Assembly: GCA_023386045.1 (NCBI GenBank)
Contig: JAEWKK010000032.1
Span: 22,884 to 86,883, forward strand
Direction: 5' to 3'
Origin: Bacteroidota bacterium
GTDB taxonomy: Bacteria > Bacteroidota > Bacteroidia > Chitinophagales > Chitinophagaceae
DNA length: 64,000 nucleotides
A program made the position numbers and the translations under genes. The notes beneath the pieces were generated by a model. The model did no database searches. It saw only the letters and a program-made list of their open reading frames with translations, and was not told the DNA's origin. Within the stretch, counting starts at the first letter, position 1; every line of letters starts with the position of its first letter. Positions 41,353-50,630 of the stretch are shown here, one piece after another.

Positions 41353-42165
41353 TCAGGGACAGCGGTATTTGTATTTAAAATATTCAAATCCTCCCATATT
41401 CACCGCAGTGACCTTACTGACTGAATCCAGTCCGTAGGTAATTGGATTGTCCCACGAGCCATAAATATTTGTATTGCTCACATTATTCTTACTGTAGAAA
41501 TAAGGAAGGTTGGCTTCCAAACCAACATGCAATTCAAATAAAGGATCAAAAAGAAAGAAATGAGGATGAACAACCTTGAAATAATTCGGGTCAGCATTAT
41601 ACTGGTACTGGATACTGTCATAAGCACCAAAGGCATCATAATACACCAGTTTATTGATGTTATTTCCGGCGGCATCCCATTCAAAGCGGGAAGGAAAACT
41701 GTCTGATACCATTGCACCGCTCCAGTCGCGATAGCTTTCAATATAAAGGAGCTCCTGCAGTTTGTTGTTCTGATAATAAAAGTTATGGTCTGCCTTGATG
41801 GTATCTGTAAACCAACCCGAATAATCATAGCTGGTCATTTTTGAAATATTCCCATTTATATCATACCAAATTGAATCCAGAGCCAGCATTTCACTGGAAA
41901 TGGAATCAATGAATTTTCTTGATTGAATTAAATTGCCATTATAAGAATACAGGAAGTATCCATCCTGGTTACTAAATTTCACCAGCCTTCCGGATGCATC
42001 ATAAACAAAATGGGCACTGTCATTGATGCCACCTGAGCCTCCATAATAATAACCAGTTTCTATACGGCATTGCTGCGCCTGTTGTATAATATCGTTGACA
42101 TCCTGCTGGCAGGAAAATAAAAATGAAGTCAAACCCAGGGTTGTAATTAAAAGAAGTTTTCTCAT
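41353..42165 (-). CDS. Lipoprotein with YD-like repeats (DUF4595-like)
   Basis: The 270-residue protein has lipobox FLFSC with C19, followed by YD-type beta repeats: FVYDASGRLVKFSN, FLYSYNGNLIQ, IWYDINGNISKM, FYYQNNKLQELLY, FEWDAAGNNINK. This is the layout of DUF4595/RHS-repeat lipoproteins of Bacteroidota, of unknown function and probably facing the periplasm or the cell surface. It is monocistronic as far as visible. Confidence 0.82.
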   Translation of the reverse strand: MRKLLLITTLGLTSFLFSCQQDVNDIIQQAQQCRIETGYYYGGSGGINDSAHFVYDASGRLVKFSNQDGYFLYSYNGNLIQSRKFIDSISSEMLALDSIWYDINGNISKMTSYDYSGWFTDTIKADHNFYYQNNKLQELLYIESYRDWSGAMVSDSFPSRFEWDAAGNNINKLVYYDAFGAYDSIQYQYNADPNYFKVVHPHFFLFDPLFELHVGLEANLPYFYSKNNVSNTNIYGSWDNPITYGLDSVSKVTAVNMGGFEYFKYKYRCP

Positions 42166-42231
42166 AATGAGGATGAAGTTTTTTTTTAGTCATCGCACAT
42201 CAATGAAATGTAACCTTCTCGAACCTGAATA

Positions 42232-43164
42232 TTAGAAAGCCAGGGCTTTTAGTTTTAATTTATTATTTGAAAACTCCAGGGCAGGTGCAGGAAATTTGAG
42301 ACTGTTCAAACTGGCAAAAACGGTACGAAGCAGGGCGCTTCTTGTTTTTATTTTAGTAAGGTCAATATCTGGTGCCAGGTACCATTGGCGATATCTCTTA
42401 ATATTACTACCATCAAATATTATATTGCCATTATCATCGTAAACAAGGTTGGAAAATCCGCCAAACATGCCTTCTGCGCCATAACCAATAGAAATATTCA
42501 GCCAGGAGGGTAAAGAATTTTTAGGAAGAAAGGCAGCAAGATTACAACTTAACCAATAAGTCTGTGCGTTATAATCCTTGAGTAGTCTCTCAGCAAATCC
42601 TGATCCATAAAGATCATTTGCCCTCTTTTCCAGTGAAGGATTATAATCCCTTTTATGAGATGAAAATTTGAATTGGATCCTTTGTTCCTTCCACATGAAT
42701 TCCTGTCCGGCGAACAATCCTGTTCCAAATAAATTTGCTCCGATATCTGACCAACTCCATCCCCAGTTAGCAGAATGCGCATCGAGAAATTCGATCACCG
42801 TGAGGTAGGTAAACCCGGTAAGACTGCCAAGCCAGACTGCTTTATTTTTTTGTGGGCCGCGATAACCTGCCCATTGCCACATGGCGGTTGTGGCACGGCT
42901 GGTATTGTAAGCCGTCCAGCTATGGCCTACCTTATCTACCTGGAGCCATTCTCTTGCATCATTAAAACTGTGAAAAGAGGTTTTAGGGTAATCTTTGTAC
43001 CAGGCCTCATTCAGGGCGATCAGTGATCCACCGTAACCAGCTGCCATGAGACCTCCGATAAGCCATTTGCGGCTGGCGTAATTTTTTGTTAGAGGAATAG
43101 AATCCTGTCCAATGGACACCAAATGGGAAATCAACAGGAGCGATATAAGTACCAGCTTTTTCAA
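42232..43164 (-). CDS. DUF2279 (YfiM-like) protein
   Basis: Starting at TTG 43164 gives a signal peptide (LKKLVLISLLLISHLVSIGQ) and 310 residues. The longer frame from 43218 has no ATG and would cross a TACATTTG promoter element 5 nt upstream of the TTG. The domain shows KVGHSWTAYNTSRATTAM, LTVIEFLDAHSANWGWSW-DIGANLFG, and a barrel-like C-terminus. The DUF2279 role is unknown; the membrane-embedded pattern suggests the outer membrane. The TTG start is inferred. Confidence 0.8.
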   Translation of the reverse strand: MKKLVLISLLLISHLVSIGQDSIPLTKNYASRKWLIGGLMAAGYGGSLIALNEAWYKDYPKTSFHSFNDAREWLQVDKVGHSWTAYNTSRATTAMWQWAGYRGPQKNKAVWLGSLTGFTYLTVIEFLDAHSANWGWSWSDIGANLFGTGLFAGQEFMWKEQRIQFKFSSHKRDYNPSLEKRANDLYGSGFAERLLKDYNAQTYWLSCNLAAFLPKNSLPSWLNISIGYGAEGMFGGFSNLVYDDNGNIIFDGSNIKRYRQWYLAPDIDLTKIKTRSALLRTVFASLNSLKFPAPALEFSNNKLKLKALAF

Positions 43165-43169
43165 TCGTT

Positions 43170-43177
43170 CAAATGTA
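43170..43177 (-). promoter_or_regulatory. -7 element TACATTTG
   Basis: It matches TAnnTTTG on the minus strand, 5 nt before the TTG start of the DUF2279 gene, giving an almost leaderless message. Confidence 0.45.
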
Positions 43178-43196
43178 CGACCACTTAACTTCGCAA

Positions 43197-43204
43197 TAGA
43201 TTTG
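43197..43204 (+). promoter_or_regulatory. -7 element TAGATTTG
   Basis: It matches TAnnTTTG, 22 nt before the phosphohexomutase ATG, and is divergent from the element at 43170. Confidence 0.5.
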
Positions 43205-43226
43205 AAAAAACAAAACAATTGAGATT

Positions 43227-44951
43227 ATGGAGAATATCATTCAGCAGAGCATCAGCAAATGGCTTAATGGTTCTTTTGATGAAGAGGTAAAAAAACAGAT
43301 CGTTGAAATGCAGCGCAACAATCCAGAAGATGTTGCCGACGCATTTTATAAGAATCTTGAATTTGGAACAGGTGGCCTTCGCGGCATCATGGGCGTGGGT
43401 ACCAACCGTATGAATAAATATACAGTAGGCATGGCCACCCAGGGTTATGCCAACTATCTTAAAAAAAGTTTCCCTGGTGAAGAAGTCCGCGTGGCTGTAG
43501 CTCATGATAGCCGGAACAACAGCCGCTTTTTTGCTGAAACCGCCGCTCATGTTTTTGCGGCCAATGGCATCAAGGTCTTTCTTTTTGAAGACATGAGGCC
43601 AACTCCTGAATTATCCTTCACCATTCGACATCTTAAATGCAAAGGCGGTGTGGTTTGTACCGCCTCTCACAATCCAAAAGAATACAATGGTTATAAAGCA
43701 TATTGGGATGATGGCGGGCAACTGGTGCCACCCCACGACAAGAATGTGATTGCTGAAGTTGAAAAGATCCAGGATGTGCATGATGTTAAATGGCATGGTC
43801 ATGCCGACAATATCACCATCATTGGAAAAGAGCTTGATGAGGCTTACATCAACATGCTAAAAAATCTCAGCGTCAATCCTGGCGTAATCAGTGAGCAAAA
43901 AGATCTAACTATTGTATATACTCCTATACATGGCACTGGCATTACCATGGTTCCAAAAGTGTTGAAAGCCTATGGTTTTGAAAATGTACATATAGTGGAA
44001 GAACAGGCAACACCGGATGGCAATTTTCCAACCGTTGTTTATCCAAACCCTGAAGAAAGTGAAGCTATGAGCATGGGCTTAAAAAAAGCAGAAGCCCTGA
44101 ATGCCGATATTCTGTGTGGAACAGATCCTGATGCGGATCGTGTAGGCGTTGGCGTGAAAGATGCAAAAGGCAACTGGGTATTGTTGAATGGCAACCAGAC
44201 TGCTGTTCTGGCTTTCAATTATATGATGGAAAGCAGGAAGGAAAAGGGACTGGCAAAACCCAATGACATGGTGGTGAAAACCATTGTCACTACCAATTTG
44301 ATAGACGTGATTGCTGACCACTATGGAGTGAAATGCTACAATGTGCTTACAGGATTCAAATGGATCGCTGAACTGATCAAGGAAAAAGAAGGCCAGGAGA
44401 ATTATATCATTGGCGGCGAAGAAAGCTATGGACTTATGATCGGTTCGCAGATCAGGGACAAGGATGCCATTTCTGCTGTAGCTATTCTCTGCGAAATGGC
44501 AGCATATGAAAAGAGCAGGGGCAGGAGCCTGTATGATAAACTAATTGAACTTTACCTGCAATATGGATACTACCAGGAAGACCTGGTATCCATCACTAAA
44601 AAAGGAAGAAATGGCCAGCAGGAGATCGCTGAGATGATGGAAAGCTTTAGGTCCGATCCACCAAAGCAACTGGCAGGAAGCAGGGTAGTGGAATTGCTGG
44701 ATTACCAGGAAAAAAAGAAGACAAACCTGGTTACAGGAGAAACCACAGCACTTCAATTACCGAAATCAAATGTATTGCAGTTCATCACAGAGGATGGCAG
44801 CAAGGTAAGTGCAAGACCTTCCGGTACTGAACCTAAGATCAAATTCTATTTCAGTGTGAACACCAAACTGGATTCCGCAGATCAATTCGACTCAGCGCGT
44901 GAAGAAGCTCAAAAGAAGATTAAGATGATTATTGCCGAAATGAATCTTTGA
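43227..44951 (+). CDS. Phospho-sugar mutase (phosphoglucomutase/phosphomannomutase family)
   Basis: The 574-residue alpha-D-phosphohexomutase has the phosphoserine loop TASHNPKEYNGYK (S147), metal loop GTDPDADRVG, sugar loop GGEESYGLM and phosphate loop RPSGTEPKIKFY. It interconverts hexose-1- and hexose-6-phosphates for glycan or central metabolism. Length and insertions match the phospho-sugar mutases of Firmicutes and Bacteroidota (PgcA-like). Sugar preference is not readable. Confidence 0.92.
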   Translation: MENIIQQSISKWLNGSFDEEVKKQIVEMQRNNPEDVADAFYKNLEFGTGGLRGIMGVGTNRMNKYTVGMATQGYANYLKKSFPGEEVRVAVAHDSRNNSRFFAETAAHVFAANGIKVFLFEDMRPTPELSFTIRHLKCKGGVVCTASHNPKEYNGYKAYWDDGGQLVPPHDKNVIAEVEKIQDVHDVKWHGHADNITIIGKELDEAYINMLKNLSVNPGVISEQKDLTIVYTPIHGTGITMVPKVLKAYGFENVHIVEEQATPDGNFPTVVYPNPEESEAMSMGLKKAEALNADILCGTDPDADRVGVGVKDAKGNWVLLNGNQTAVLAFNYMMESRKEKGLAKPNDMVVKTIVTTNLIDVIADHYGVKCYNVLTGFKWIAELIKEKEGQENYIIGGEESYGLMIGSQIRDKDAISAVAILCEMAAYEKSRGRSLYDKLIELYLQYGYYQEDLVSITKKGRNGQQEIAEMMESFRSDPPKQLAGSRVVELLDYQEKKKTNLVTGETTALQLPKSNVLQFITEDGSKVSARPSGTEPKIKFYFSVNTKLDSADQFDSAREEAQKKIKMIIAEMNL

Positions 44952-44959
44952 TTATAGGG

Positions 44960-45480
44960 GATCACAGATTACACTGAGAGATCACAGATTACCCAGATTT
45001 GCACAGATTAATTTTGAGTATTGAAATTTGGGATCACAGATTTCACAGATTTCACAGATTATACCATGATGTTTTAAAAAGTTATTCTGATGGTGCACAG
45101 ATAAATTTTCCCAGTTTATTGATTTGAATTTGATTAATTAATCACAGATTAAAATTTAGTTCTGGGATTTGGATCACAGATTTCACAGATTTCGCAGATT
45201 ATGCCATGATGTTTAAAAAAGTTATTCTGATGGTGCACAGATAAACTTTCCCAGCTTAATGATTTGAAAAGTAATTAATGAATCACAGATTTGATTAAGA
45301 TGATTTGAAAGAGGTATAAAGCGATGGAGAGCTTGTGATTCAGACTAAGTTATTAATCATAGTAAATTACTAATCTGTGTTAATCTGTGTAATCTGTGAT
45401 TGTTTTCTACTCCATCCAATTCGGTGATGATACTTTTTGTATCTAATGAGTGATAATCTGTGTAATCTGTAATATAAAAA
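44960..45480. repeat. CACAGATT array with a 140-bp tandem duplication
   Basis: The gap is dominated by ATCACAGATT/TTCACAGATT words in both orientations (AATCTGTG near 45372-45480). Inside it, 45031-45127 and 45171-45267 are direct copies at offset 140 with about 6 mismatches in 97 positions. No ORF with coding character is seen in 44952-45645. The same words recur after 63562. Confidence 0.82.
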
Positions 45481-45496
45481 ATCCTATAATCTGCGA

Positions 45497-45525
45497 TAAA
45501 AAAAAGTGCCCTGGCTTGGAGCACT
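45497..45525 (-). terminator. Probable terminator
   Basis: AGTGC (45505-45509) pairs with GCACT (45521-45525). The minus strand continues into a T-run. It is oriented to stop transcripts from the methyltransferase gene ending at 45646. Confidence 0.5.
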
Positions 45526-45645
45526 CCTCTGTTAGGCGGATGGTCTTAATTTATTAAAAATAGTTTTGGTTGCGATCCGGAGCACAAAGAAAACAGGTTT
45601 TAAAAATTTATTCCTCTCTAATCGATGAATGCCACAATTCCGGCG

Positions 45646-46290
45646 TTATTTTCCCTGGAGACGCGATTTTTTCTTAATTCCAGGTACTAATTTGGGTACC
45701 TCCCTACGGTAACGTTCATAGGCTTCTCCATATTCCTGGATCAATTTTTCTTCTTCCAGGGATATCGCTGCCAGGGTGTAAATCGTGATCACAAGGTTGG
45801 TGATAAAAACAGACAGGTAAGGGAAAACAAAAAACAATCCCCATATAAAAATGAAGGTCCCCAGGTAAAGAGGATGTCTCACATACTTATGAATACCACT
45901 TATGATCAGCTGGTTGGTAGGTCCTTCATAAAACAGCGATTTCAGTCCACTCAGGCTGAAAAAATATTTTCGAATGCAGATCAGCATGATCGTCAATCCA
46001 AACACTGCTAACAAAACCCCTGGAATATAAATGAGTTCCTGCACTTCAAACAATAATGGACTTTGCATTTTGAACATCCACCATATTAAAAGAATTAATC
46101 CGGCAAAGGCAAAAAGCGTATAAAAAATGCGGTAGTAACGAAACCCATCACCCAGCCAGGCTCTCATTTGTTTTTTAAAACTCAATGCCGCCAGCACGCT
46201 GTGCAACACGCAATAGATCATCCAGGCAAAACAAAGAAGCACATGATTCAACCACATTCTTAAAATTACTGTTTCTGTAATCAGGGTCAT
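45646..46290 (-). CDS. Isoprenylcysteine carboxylmethyltransferase-like membrane protein
   Basis: The 214-residue protein has about five helices. The ICMT/PEMT signature is GIHKYVRHPLYLGTFIFIWG followed by LEEEKLIQEYGEAYERYRREVP. These membrane enzymes methylate small or lipid acceptors with SAM; the bacterial substrates are mostly unknown. The ATG at 46290 is chosen; the longer frame overlaps pcm and its promoter. It is divergent from pcm with a 27-nt intergenic gap. Confidence 0.83.
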   Translation of the reverse strand: MTLITETVILRMWLNHVLLCFAWMIYCVLHSVLAALSFKKQMRAWLGDGFRYYRIFYTLFAFAGLILLIWWMFKMQSPLLFEVQELIYIPGVLLAVFGLTIMLICIRKYFFSLSGLKSLFYEGPTNQLIISGIHKYVRHPLYLGTFIFIWGLFFVFPYLSVFITNLVITIYTLAAISLEEEKLIQEYGEAYERYRREVPKLVPGIKKKSRLQGK

Positions 46291-46305
46291 TGGCGGACAG
46301 TCAAT

Positions 46306-46313
46306 TATATTTG
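46306..46313 (+). promoter_or_regulatory. -7 element TATATTTG, 4 nt before pcm ATG
   Basis: TATATTTG, CCGC, then ATG 46318. Any transcript from it would be leaderless or nearly so. Confidence 0.5.
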
Positions 46314-46317
46314 CCGC

Positions 46318-46974
46318 ATGAGACCTACAGAGGACAGTTACCGTCATAAAGGATTAAGAAAAAAATTAGTGGAGACGGTGAGAAGCAAGGGAATAACGGA
46401 TGAAAAGATCCTTGCAGCAATTGAAAGAATACCAAGGCATTTCTTCCTTGATTCTGCATTTGACGAAGTGGCTTATGTTGATAAGGCTTTTCCCATCTCC
46501 GCAGGTCAAACCATTTCCCAACCCTACACAGTTGCTTATCAAACCCAGTTACTGGATCTCAAACCTTTTGAAAAAGTATTGGAGATCGGAACAGGAAGTG
46601 CTTACCAGGCTTCCGTACTTGCTGAACTGGGCGTACAGGTCTTCACCATTGAAAGACAGAAAAAATTATTCGACGCCAACAAAACCTTTACCTACCTCCG
46701 TAAATATCCCAACATCAAATTTTTTTATGGAGATGGCTATGAAGGACTCCCCACTTATGCGCCTTTTGATAAAGTACTGATTACAGCAGCAGCCCCTTTT
46801 ATTCCTCAAAAACTGGTGGACCAGATGAAGGTTGGAGGCATGATGGTAGTTCCTGTGGGTGAAGGCGATGTACAGGTGATGAAACGCATCATCAAACAGG
46901 CTGATGGTTCTATTAAGGAAGAAGTATATGACCGCTTTAGTTTCGTTCCCATGCTCGGCGGGAAGAACCAATAG
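46318..46974 (+). CDS. pcm: Protein-L-isoaspartate O-methyltransferase
   Basis: The 218-residue SAM enzyme has N-terminal IPRHFFLDSAFDEVAYVD, the substrate motif SAGQTISQPYTVAYQ, SAM-binding LEIGTGSAYQASVLAELG and post-motif FDKVLITAAAP. It repairs isoaspartyl residues in aged proteins. Length and motifs are standard. Confidence 0.94.
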   Translation: MRPTEDSYRHKGLRKKLVETVRSKGITDEKILAAIERIPRHFFLDSAFDEVAYVDKAFPISAGQTISQPYTVAYQTQLLDLKPFEKVLEIGTGSAYQASVLAELGVQVFTIERQKKLFDANKTFTYLRKYPNIKFFYGDGYEGLPTYAPFDKVLITAAAPFIPQKLVDQMKVGGMMVVPVGEGDVQVMKRIIKQADGSIKEEVYDRFSFVPMLGGKNQ

Positions 46975-47052
46975 TTGCATTAGATAATATTTTATATGTT
47001 CTGATCTGATCCTTCAAGCGGTTTGTACTATTCTTTTTTTCTTAAGAGTAAT

Positions 47053-47060
47053 TATTTTTG
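47053..47060 (+). promoter_or_regulatory. -7 element TATTTTTG
   Basis: It matches TAnnTTTG, 34 nt before the response regulator ATG. Confidence 0.5.
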
Positions 47061-47094
47061 CCACTTGTTCGCACCCCTTAAACCTACTTAACCA

Positions 47095-47553
47095 ATGACG
47101 GGAAACAAATTGCTTGTCCAGAATATCATCCTAGCCGAGGACGATGAGGATGATAAATACATCTTCGCTGACGCTTTGAAGGAGATCGACGACAGAATCA
47201 AGGTCGAGTATGTTACTGATGGCAATAAGCTGATGAACCTCCTGCAACATTTTCTTCCTGATATATTATTTCTAGACCTGGATATGCCTCATAAAAATGG
47301 ACTGGAATGCCTGGTAGAGATCAGGAACAATCCAAGGCTTTCACATCTTCCGGTGGTTGTTTTTTCATCAACAACGAGGCCAGCCAATATACAGACGGCT
47401 TATGAAATGGGAGCACATCTTTTCCTGATCAAATCTTCCAATTTCAAGGATTATAAGGAAGCACTTAAAACGATAATGCGGCTGCACTGGGAACAACCCC
47501 ATGTCATTCGTGACCAGTACTGCCTCAATGGCCGGTATACTGCATTCAGTTAA
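47095..47553 (+). CDS. Single-domain response regulator (receiver only)
   Basis: The 152-residue CheY-like protein has acidic pocket E15/D16/D17 (LAEDDEDDKY), phosphoacceptor D61 (LFLDLDMPHKNG), S/T in VVVFSSTTRP and Lys in LFLIKSS. It has no output domain. Such Rcp1-like receivers usually relay phosphate within a kinase pathway. No kinase is adjacent. Confidence 0.92.
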   Translation: MTGNKLLVQNIILAEDDEDDKYIFADALKEIDDRIKVEYVTDGNKLMNLLQHFLPDILFLDLDMPHKNGLECLVEIRNNPRLSHLPVVVFSSTTRPANIQTAYEMGAHLFLIKSSNFKDYKEALKTIMRLHWEQPHVIRDQYCLNGRYTAFS

Positions 47554-47668
47554 TAAACGCCTTTAACCCTTAAGTCGTACGATATCTTATTCTAATTAGA
47601 TTTTAATATATCACCCTGGCAATTGAGATTAGCTTAGTGATTCATAAACGTGTTTTATTTTGATTGTG

Positions 47669-47702
47669 ATCCTTCTGCTAAAGGCAGGAGGATTTCTTTT
47701 TT
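47669..47702 (+). terminator. Rho-independent terminator
   Basis: ATCCTTCTGC (47669-47678) pairs with GCAGGAGGAT (47684-47693, one G-U pair), followed by TTCTTTTTT. It lies downstream of the response regulator. Confidence 0.7.
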
Positions 47703-47779
47703 AGGAATATCGAACACCCTTTCAGGATGAAAAGCGTCAAACGATAAACGTGAAACGGCAATTGTATCTTCTTACATAG

Positions 47780-48050
47780 AAGAGGCTTCATTTCCAAACG
47801 ATTGAACTCGTGAACTTGTGAACTCGTAAACTCGTGAACTATGCAGGCGTTGTGCACTTCGTGGTTCTTTGTGGACTTTGTGTTGCGGCTGTTCTCTCAT
47901 CCCTTTTACAAACTGTTATTTAGAAGGAATTTTTTAGCAGCACAAAGTACACCAGGAATAACGAAGGACATTCCTTAACAGGATGACAAAGGCTTCGTTT
48001 CGAAACGACTTAACTCGTGAACTCGTGAACTGGTTTAACTCGTGAACTAT
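47780..48050. repeat. Two related copies of a CTCGTGAACT array
   Basis: 47780-47841 and 47989-48050 share a leader (GGCTTCATTTCCAAACGA and GGCTTCGTTTCGAAACGA) followed by CTCGTGAACT words, offset 209 nt. No gene is seen in 47554-48150. Confidence 0.7.
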
Positions 48051-48150
48051 AGGTACCTTAAACTACCCAATTCCTAAACCTCTGCTCTCACTCTGTTTAC
48101 TGCTCTTTTCTCTCATCATTTCTAATTATCTTTCGCCTACTGAATTGCTT

Positions 48151-50625
48151 ATGCGAATAATTCCCTTCCTCACCGGTACGCTCATTACGATTGCTCTTGT
48201 TTTTGCTCTTGATCATAAATGGGGCGCCATTCCGCCACTGGGACGCTTTCTGAGTCCGCAACAAGGTTTCTGGCAAAATGCCGAACAGGTGAATGCAGAT
48301 CTCAATGAAACCATTCCCGTAAAAGGCCTGAAAGGTAAACTTGAAGTCTATTTTGATGAAAGACTAGTTCCCCATGTTTTTGCAGAACATGATGAAGATG
48401 CCTATTTCGCACAGGGATGGCTGCATGCTCGTTTCCGACTTTGGCAAATGGAAATTCAAACCTTCCTGGCTGCCGGAAGACTCAGTGAAAAATTTGGAAA
48501 TGATCCACGTTATCTGAATATAGACAGGGAAAACCGAAGAGGAGGAATGGTCTTCGCTGCGGAGAATGCACTGCGCACCATAGAAGCAGATCCCTTAATG
48601 AAATCAGCCTGCGATGCTTATACGGCCGGTGTGAATGCCTATATCAATACACTTACAGAAAGTGCGATGCCGCTGGAATATAAATTACTTGACTATCGCC
48701 CTGAACCCTGGACAAATTTTAAGATCGCGCTTTTCTTAAAACAAATGAGTAAGACACTGGCCGATTATGGACCGGATCTTACCTATACCGCTGCAAAGCC
48801 TGCCTTTAGTTTTGATGAACTCATGCAGCTTGATCCCCAGGTTCCTGATTCGCTTATTCCCATCATACCAAAAGGAACATTGTTTGATCCTCCCGGTATC
48901 ATTCCGGTAAAACCTGCATCAGCCGATTCGCTTTATTTTGAAAAAAAGGATATGGCCGAAGTGGAGACCTTCACCAAACAGGATCCAAACAATGGTAGCA
49001 ACAACTGGGTGGTAAGTGGAAGCAAAACAAAATCTGGTTCACCCATTTTATGCAATGACCCTCACCTGGAACTTTCTTTTCCTTCTATCTGGTACGAAAT
49101 CCAGCTGACCACACCCAACATGAATGTTTATGGCGCTTCCTTTCCGGGATCGCCCAGCGTGATCATAGGATTCAATGATCATATTGCCTGGGGCGTCACC
49201 AACTCACAGCGTGATGTCAAAGATTATTATGAGATTCAATACAGGGATGAAAGCCGCAAAGAATATCTCTTTAATGGAAAATGGGAAAGCACTCATCTGA
49301 AAATTGATACCATACTTGTAAAGGGCGCAGATCCTGTTTATGATACCATTGCATTTACTGTTTTTGGACCTGTATTATACGACAGGAGCTTTTCAAAAAA
49401 GATTGCGGAAGGAAAGGCTATTGCCGTGAGATGGGCGGCTCATGATCCATCCAACGAGGGCCGGACATTTTATGAACTCAACAGGGCAAAGGATTATGAT
49501 AGTTACCTGGAAGCCATCAAATATTTTTCCTGCCCTGGTCAGAACTTTGTCTTTGGAAGTAAGGCAGGGGACATTGCTCTCTGGCAACAGGGACGTTTTC
49601 CTGCAAGATGGGAAGGACAGGGCATGTACCTGATGCCCGGAACTGATTCATCCTATATGTGGCAGGGCTATATTCCGCAACAGGAAAATCCTCATGCGCA
49701 CCAGGATTCCGGTTTTTTGCAAAGCGCCAACCAGCGACCTGTTGATTCTACCTATCCTTATTTTATTCCGGGTTCTTATATCAATGCAAGAGGTGTTTCC
49801 ATTTCCAGGCAACTGGAAGCCATGAACAATATCACACCACAGGATATGATGGCCCTGCAGAATAATTACTACCATGTTTTTGCAGAAGGTGCCAGAAAGG
49901 TTCTATTGAATTATTTAAAAACAGATGCACTGGATGCTGATGAAAAGAAATATGCGGACATACTGCGTCAATGGGATCTTATTGCAGATGCAGACGCAAC
50001 AGGAGCTACAGTGTTCCAGACCTGGTTCGATTCCCTGGAAGCCATGGTATGGAAGGATGAGTGGCAGCAAAAAAACCTGGTATACTGGAGTGATACGAAG
50101 AATCGCGACTCTATAGTTTTTGAATACCCTGACGAACAAACCTTGCTGGAATGGATCAATAAGGATTCTGCATTCAGCTATATCGACAATAAAAACACAC
50201 CAGAAGTAGAAACTATTTATGATATAGTAACTGCGTCCTTAAAAAAAGCAACGCCTGCATTGAAGAAAGATGAATCAGAAAACCGCCTGGAGTGGAGCCG
50301 TTTCAAGGATCCTACTATTTATCATCTTTTAAAAGAAGCACTGATGCCTTTTGCCAGGAAGATACATGTAGGAGGATGGGGTAATATTATCAATGCTACT
50401 ACTCATAGTCATGGTCCAAGCTGGCGCATGATCGTTCAATTGACTGCTACTACTGAAGCATATGGTGTTTACCCGGGAGGACAAAGCGGCAATCCTGGTA
50501 GTCCTTATTATGATAATTTCGTGGATACCTGGGCAGCCGGTAAATATTATACACTCTGGATGATGAAGGCAAACGAATCTTCCGACAAACGAATCATTGG
50601 AAAACTAACATTCACCAATTCCTGA
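48151..50625 (+). CDS. Penicillin acylase family protein (Ntn-hydrolase)
   Basis: The 824-residue precursor has an N-terminal hydrophobic signal, an alpha chain with HVFAEHDEDAYFAQGWLHAR, then the processing site PNNGSNNWVVSGSKT with S283 as autocatalytic N-terminal nucleophile of the beta chain. Conserved NDPHLELSFPSIWYE, GFNDHIAWGVTNS and QNFVFGSKAGDIALWQQG follow. The family hydrolyses amides such as penicillins or acyl-homoserine lactones; the substrate is unknown. ATG 48151 is preferred to TTG 48145. It is followed by a 117-residue membrane gene 5 nt later. Confidence 0.92.
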   Translation: MRIIPFLTGTLITIALVFALDHKWGAIPPLGRFLSPQQGFWQNAEQVNADLNETIPVKGLKGKLEVYFDERLVPHVFAEHDEDAYFAQGWLHARFRLWQMEIQTFLAAGRLSEKFGNDPRYLNIDRENRRGGMVFAAENALRTIEADPLMKSACDAYTAGVNAYINTLTESAMPLEYKLLDYRPEPWTNFKIALFLKQMSKTLADYGPDLTYTAAKPAFSFDELMQLDPQVPDSLIPIIPKGTLFDPPGIIPVKPASADSLYFEKKDMAEVETFTKQDPNNGSNNWVVSGSKTKSGSPILCNDPHLELSFPSIWYEIQLTTPNMNVYGASFPGSPSVIIGFNDHIAWGVTNSQRDVKDYYEIQYRDESRKEYLFNGKWESTHLKIDTILVKGADPVYDTIAFTVFGPVLYDRSFSKKIAEGKAIAVRWAAHDPSNEGRTFYELNRAKDYDSYLEAIKYFSCPGQNFVFGSKAGDIALWQQGRFPARWEGQGMYLMPGTDSSYMWQGYIPQQENPHAHQDSGFLQSANQRPVDSTYPYFIPGSYINARGVSISRQLEAMNNITPQDMMALQNNYYHVFAEGARKVLLNYLKTDALDADEKKYADILRQWDLIADADATGATVFQTWFDSLEAMVWKDEWQQKNLVYWSDTKNRDSIVFEYPDEQTLLEWINKDSAFSYIDNKNTPEVETIYDIVTASLKKATPALKKDESENRLEWSRFKDPTIYHLLKEALMPFARKIHVGGWGNIINATTHSHGPSWRMIVQLTATTEAYGVYPGGQSGNPGSPYYDNFVDTWAAGKYYTLWMMKANESSDKRIIGKLTFTNS

Positions 50626-50630
50626 ATCAA

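Noticed and set aside
48151..50625. Claiming a quorum-quenching AHL acylase
   Set aside because: The Ntn-hydrolase motifs fit the whole penicillin acylase family; sequence alone does not show acyl-homoserine lactone specificity.
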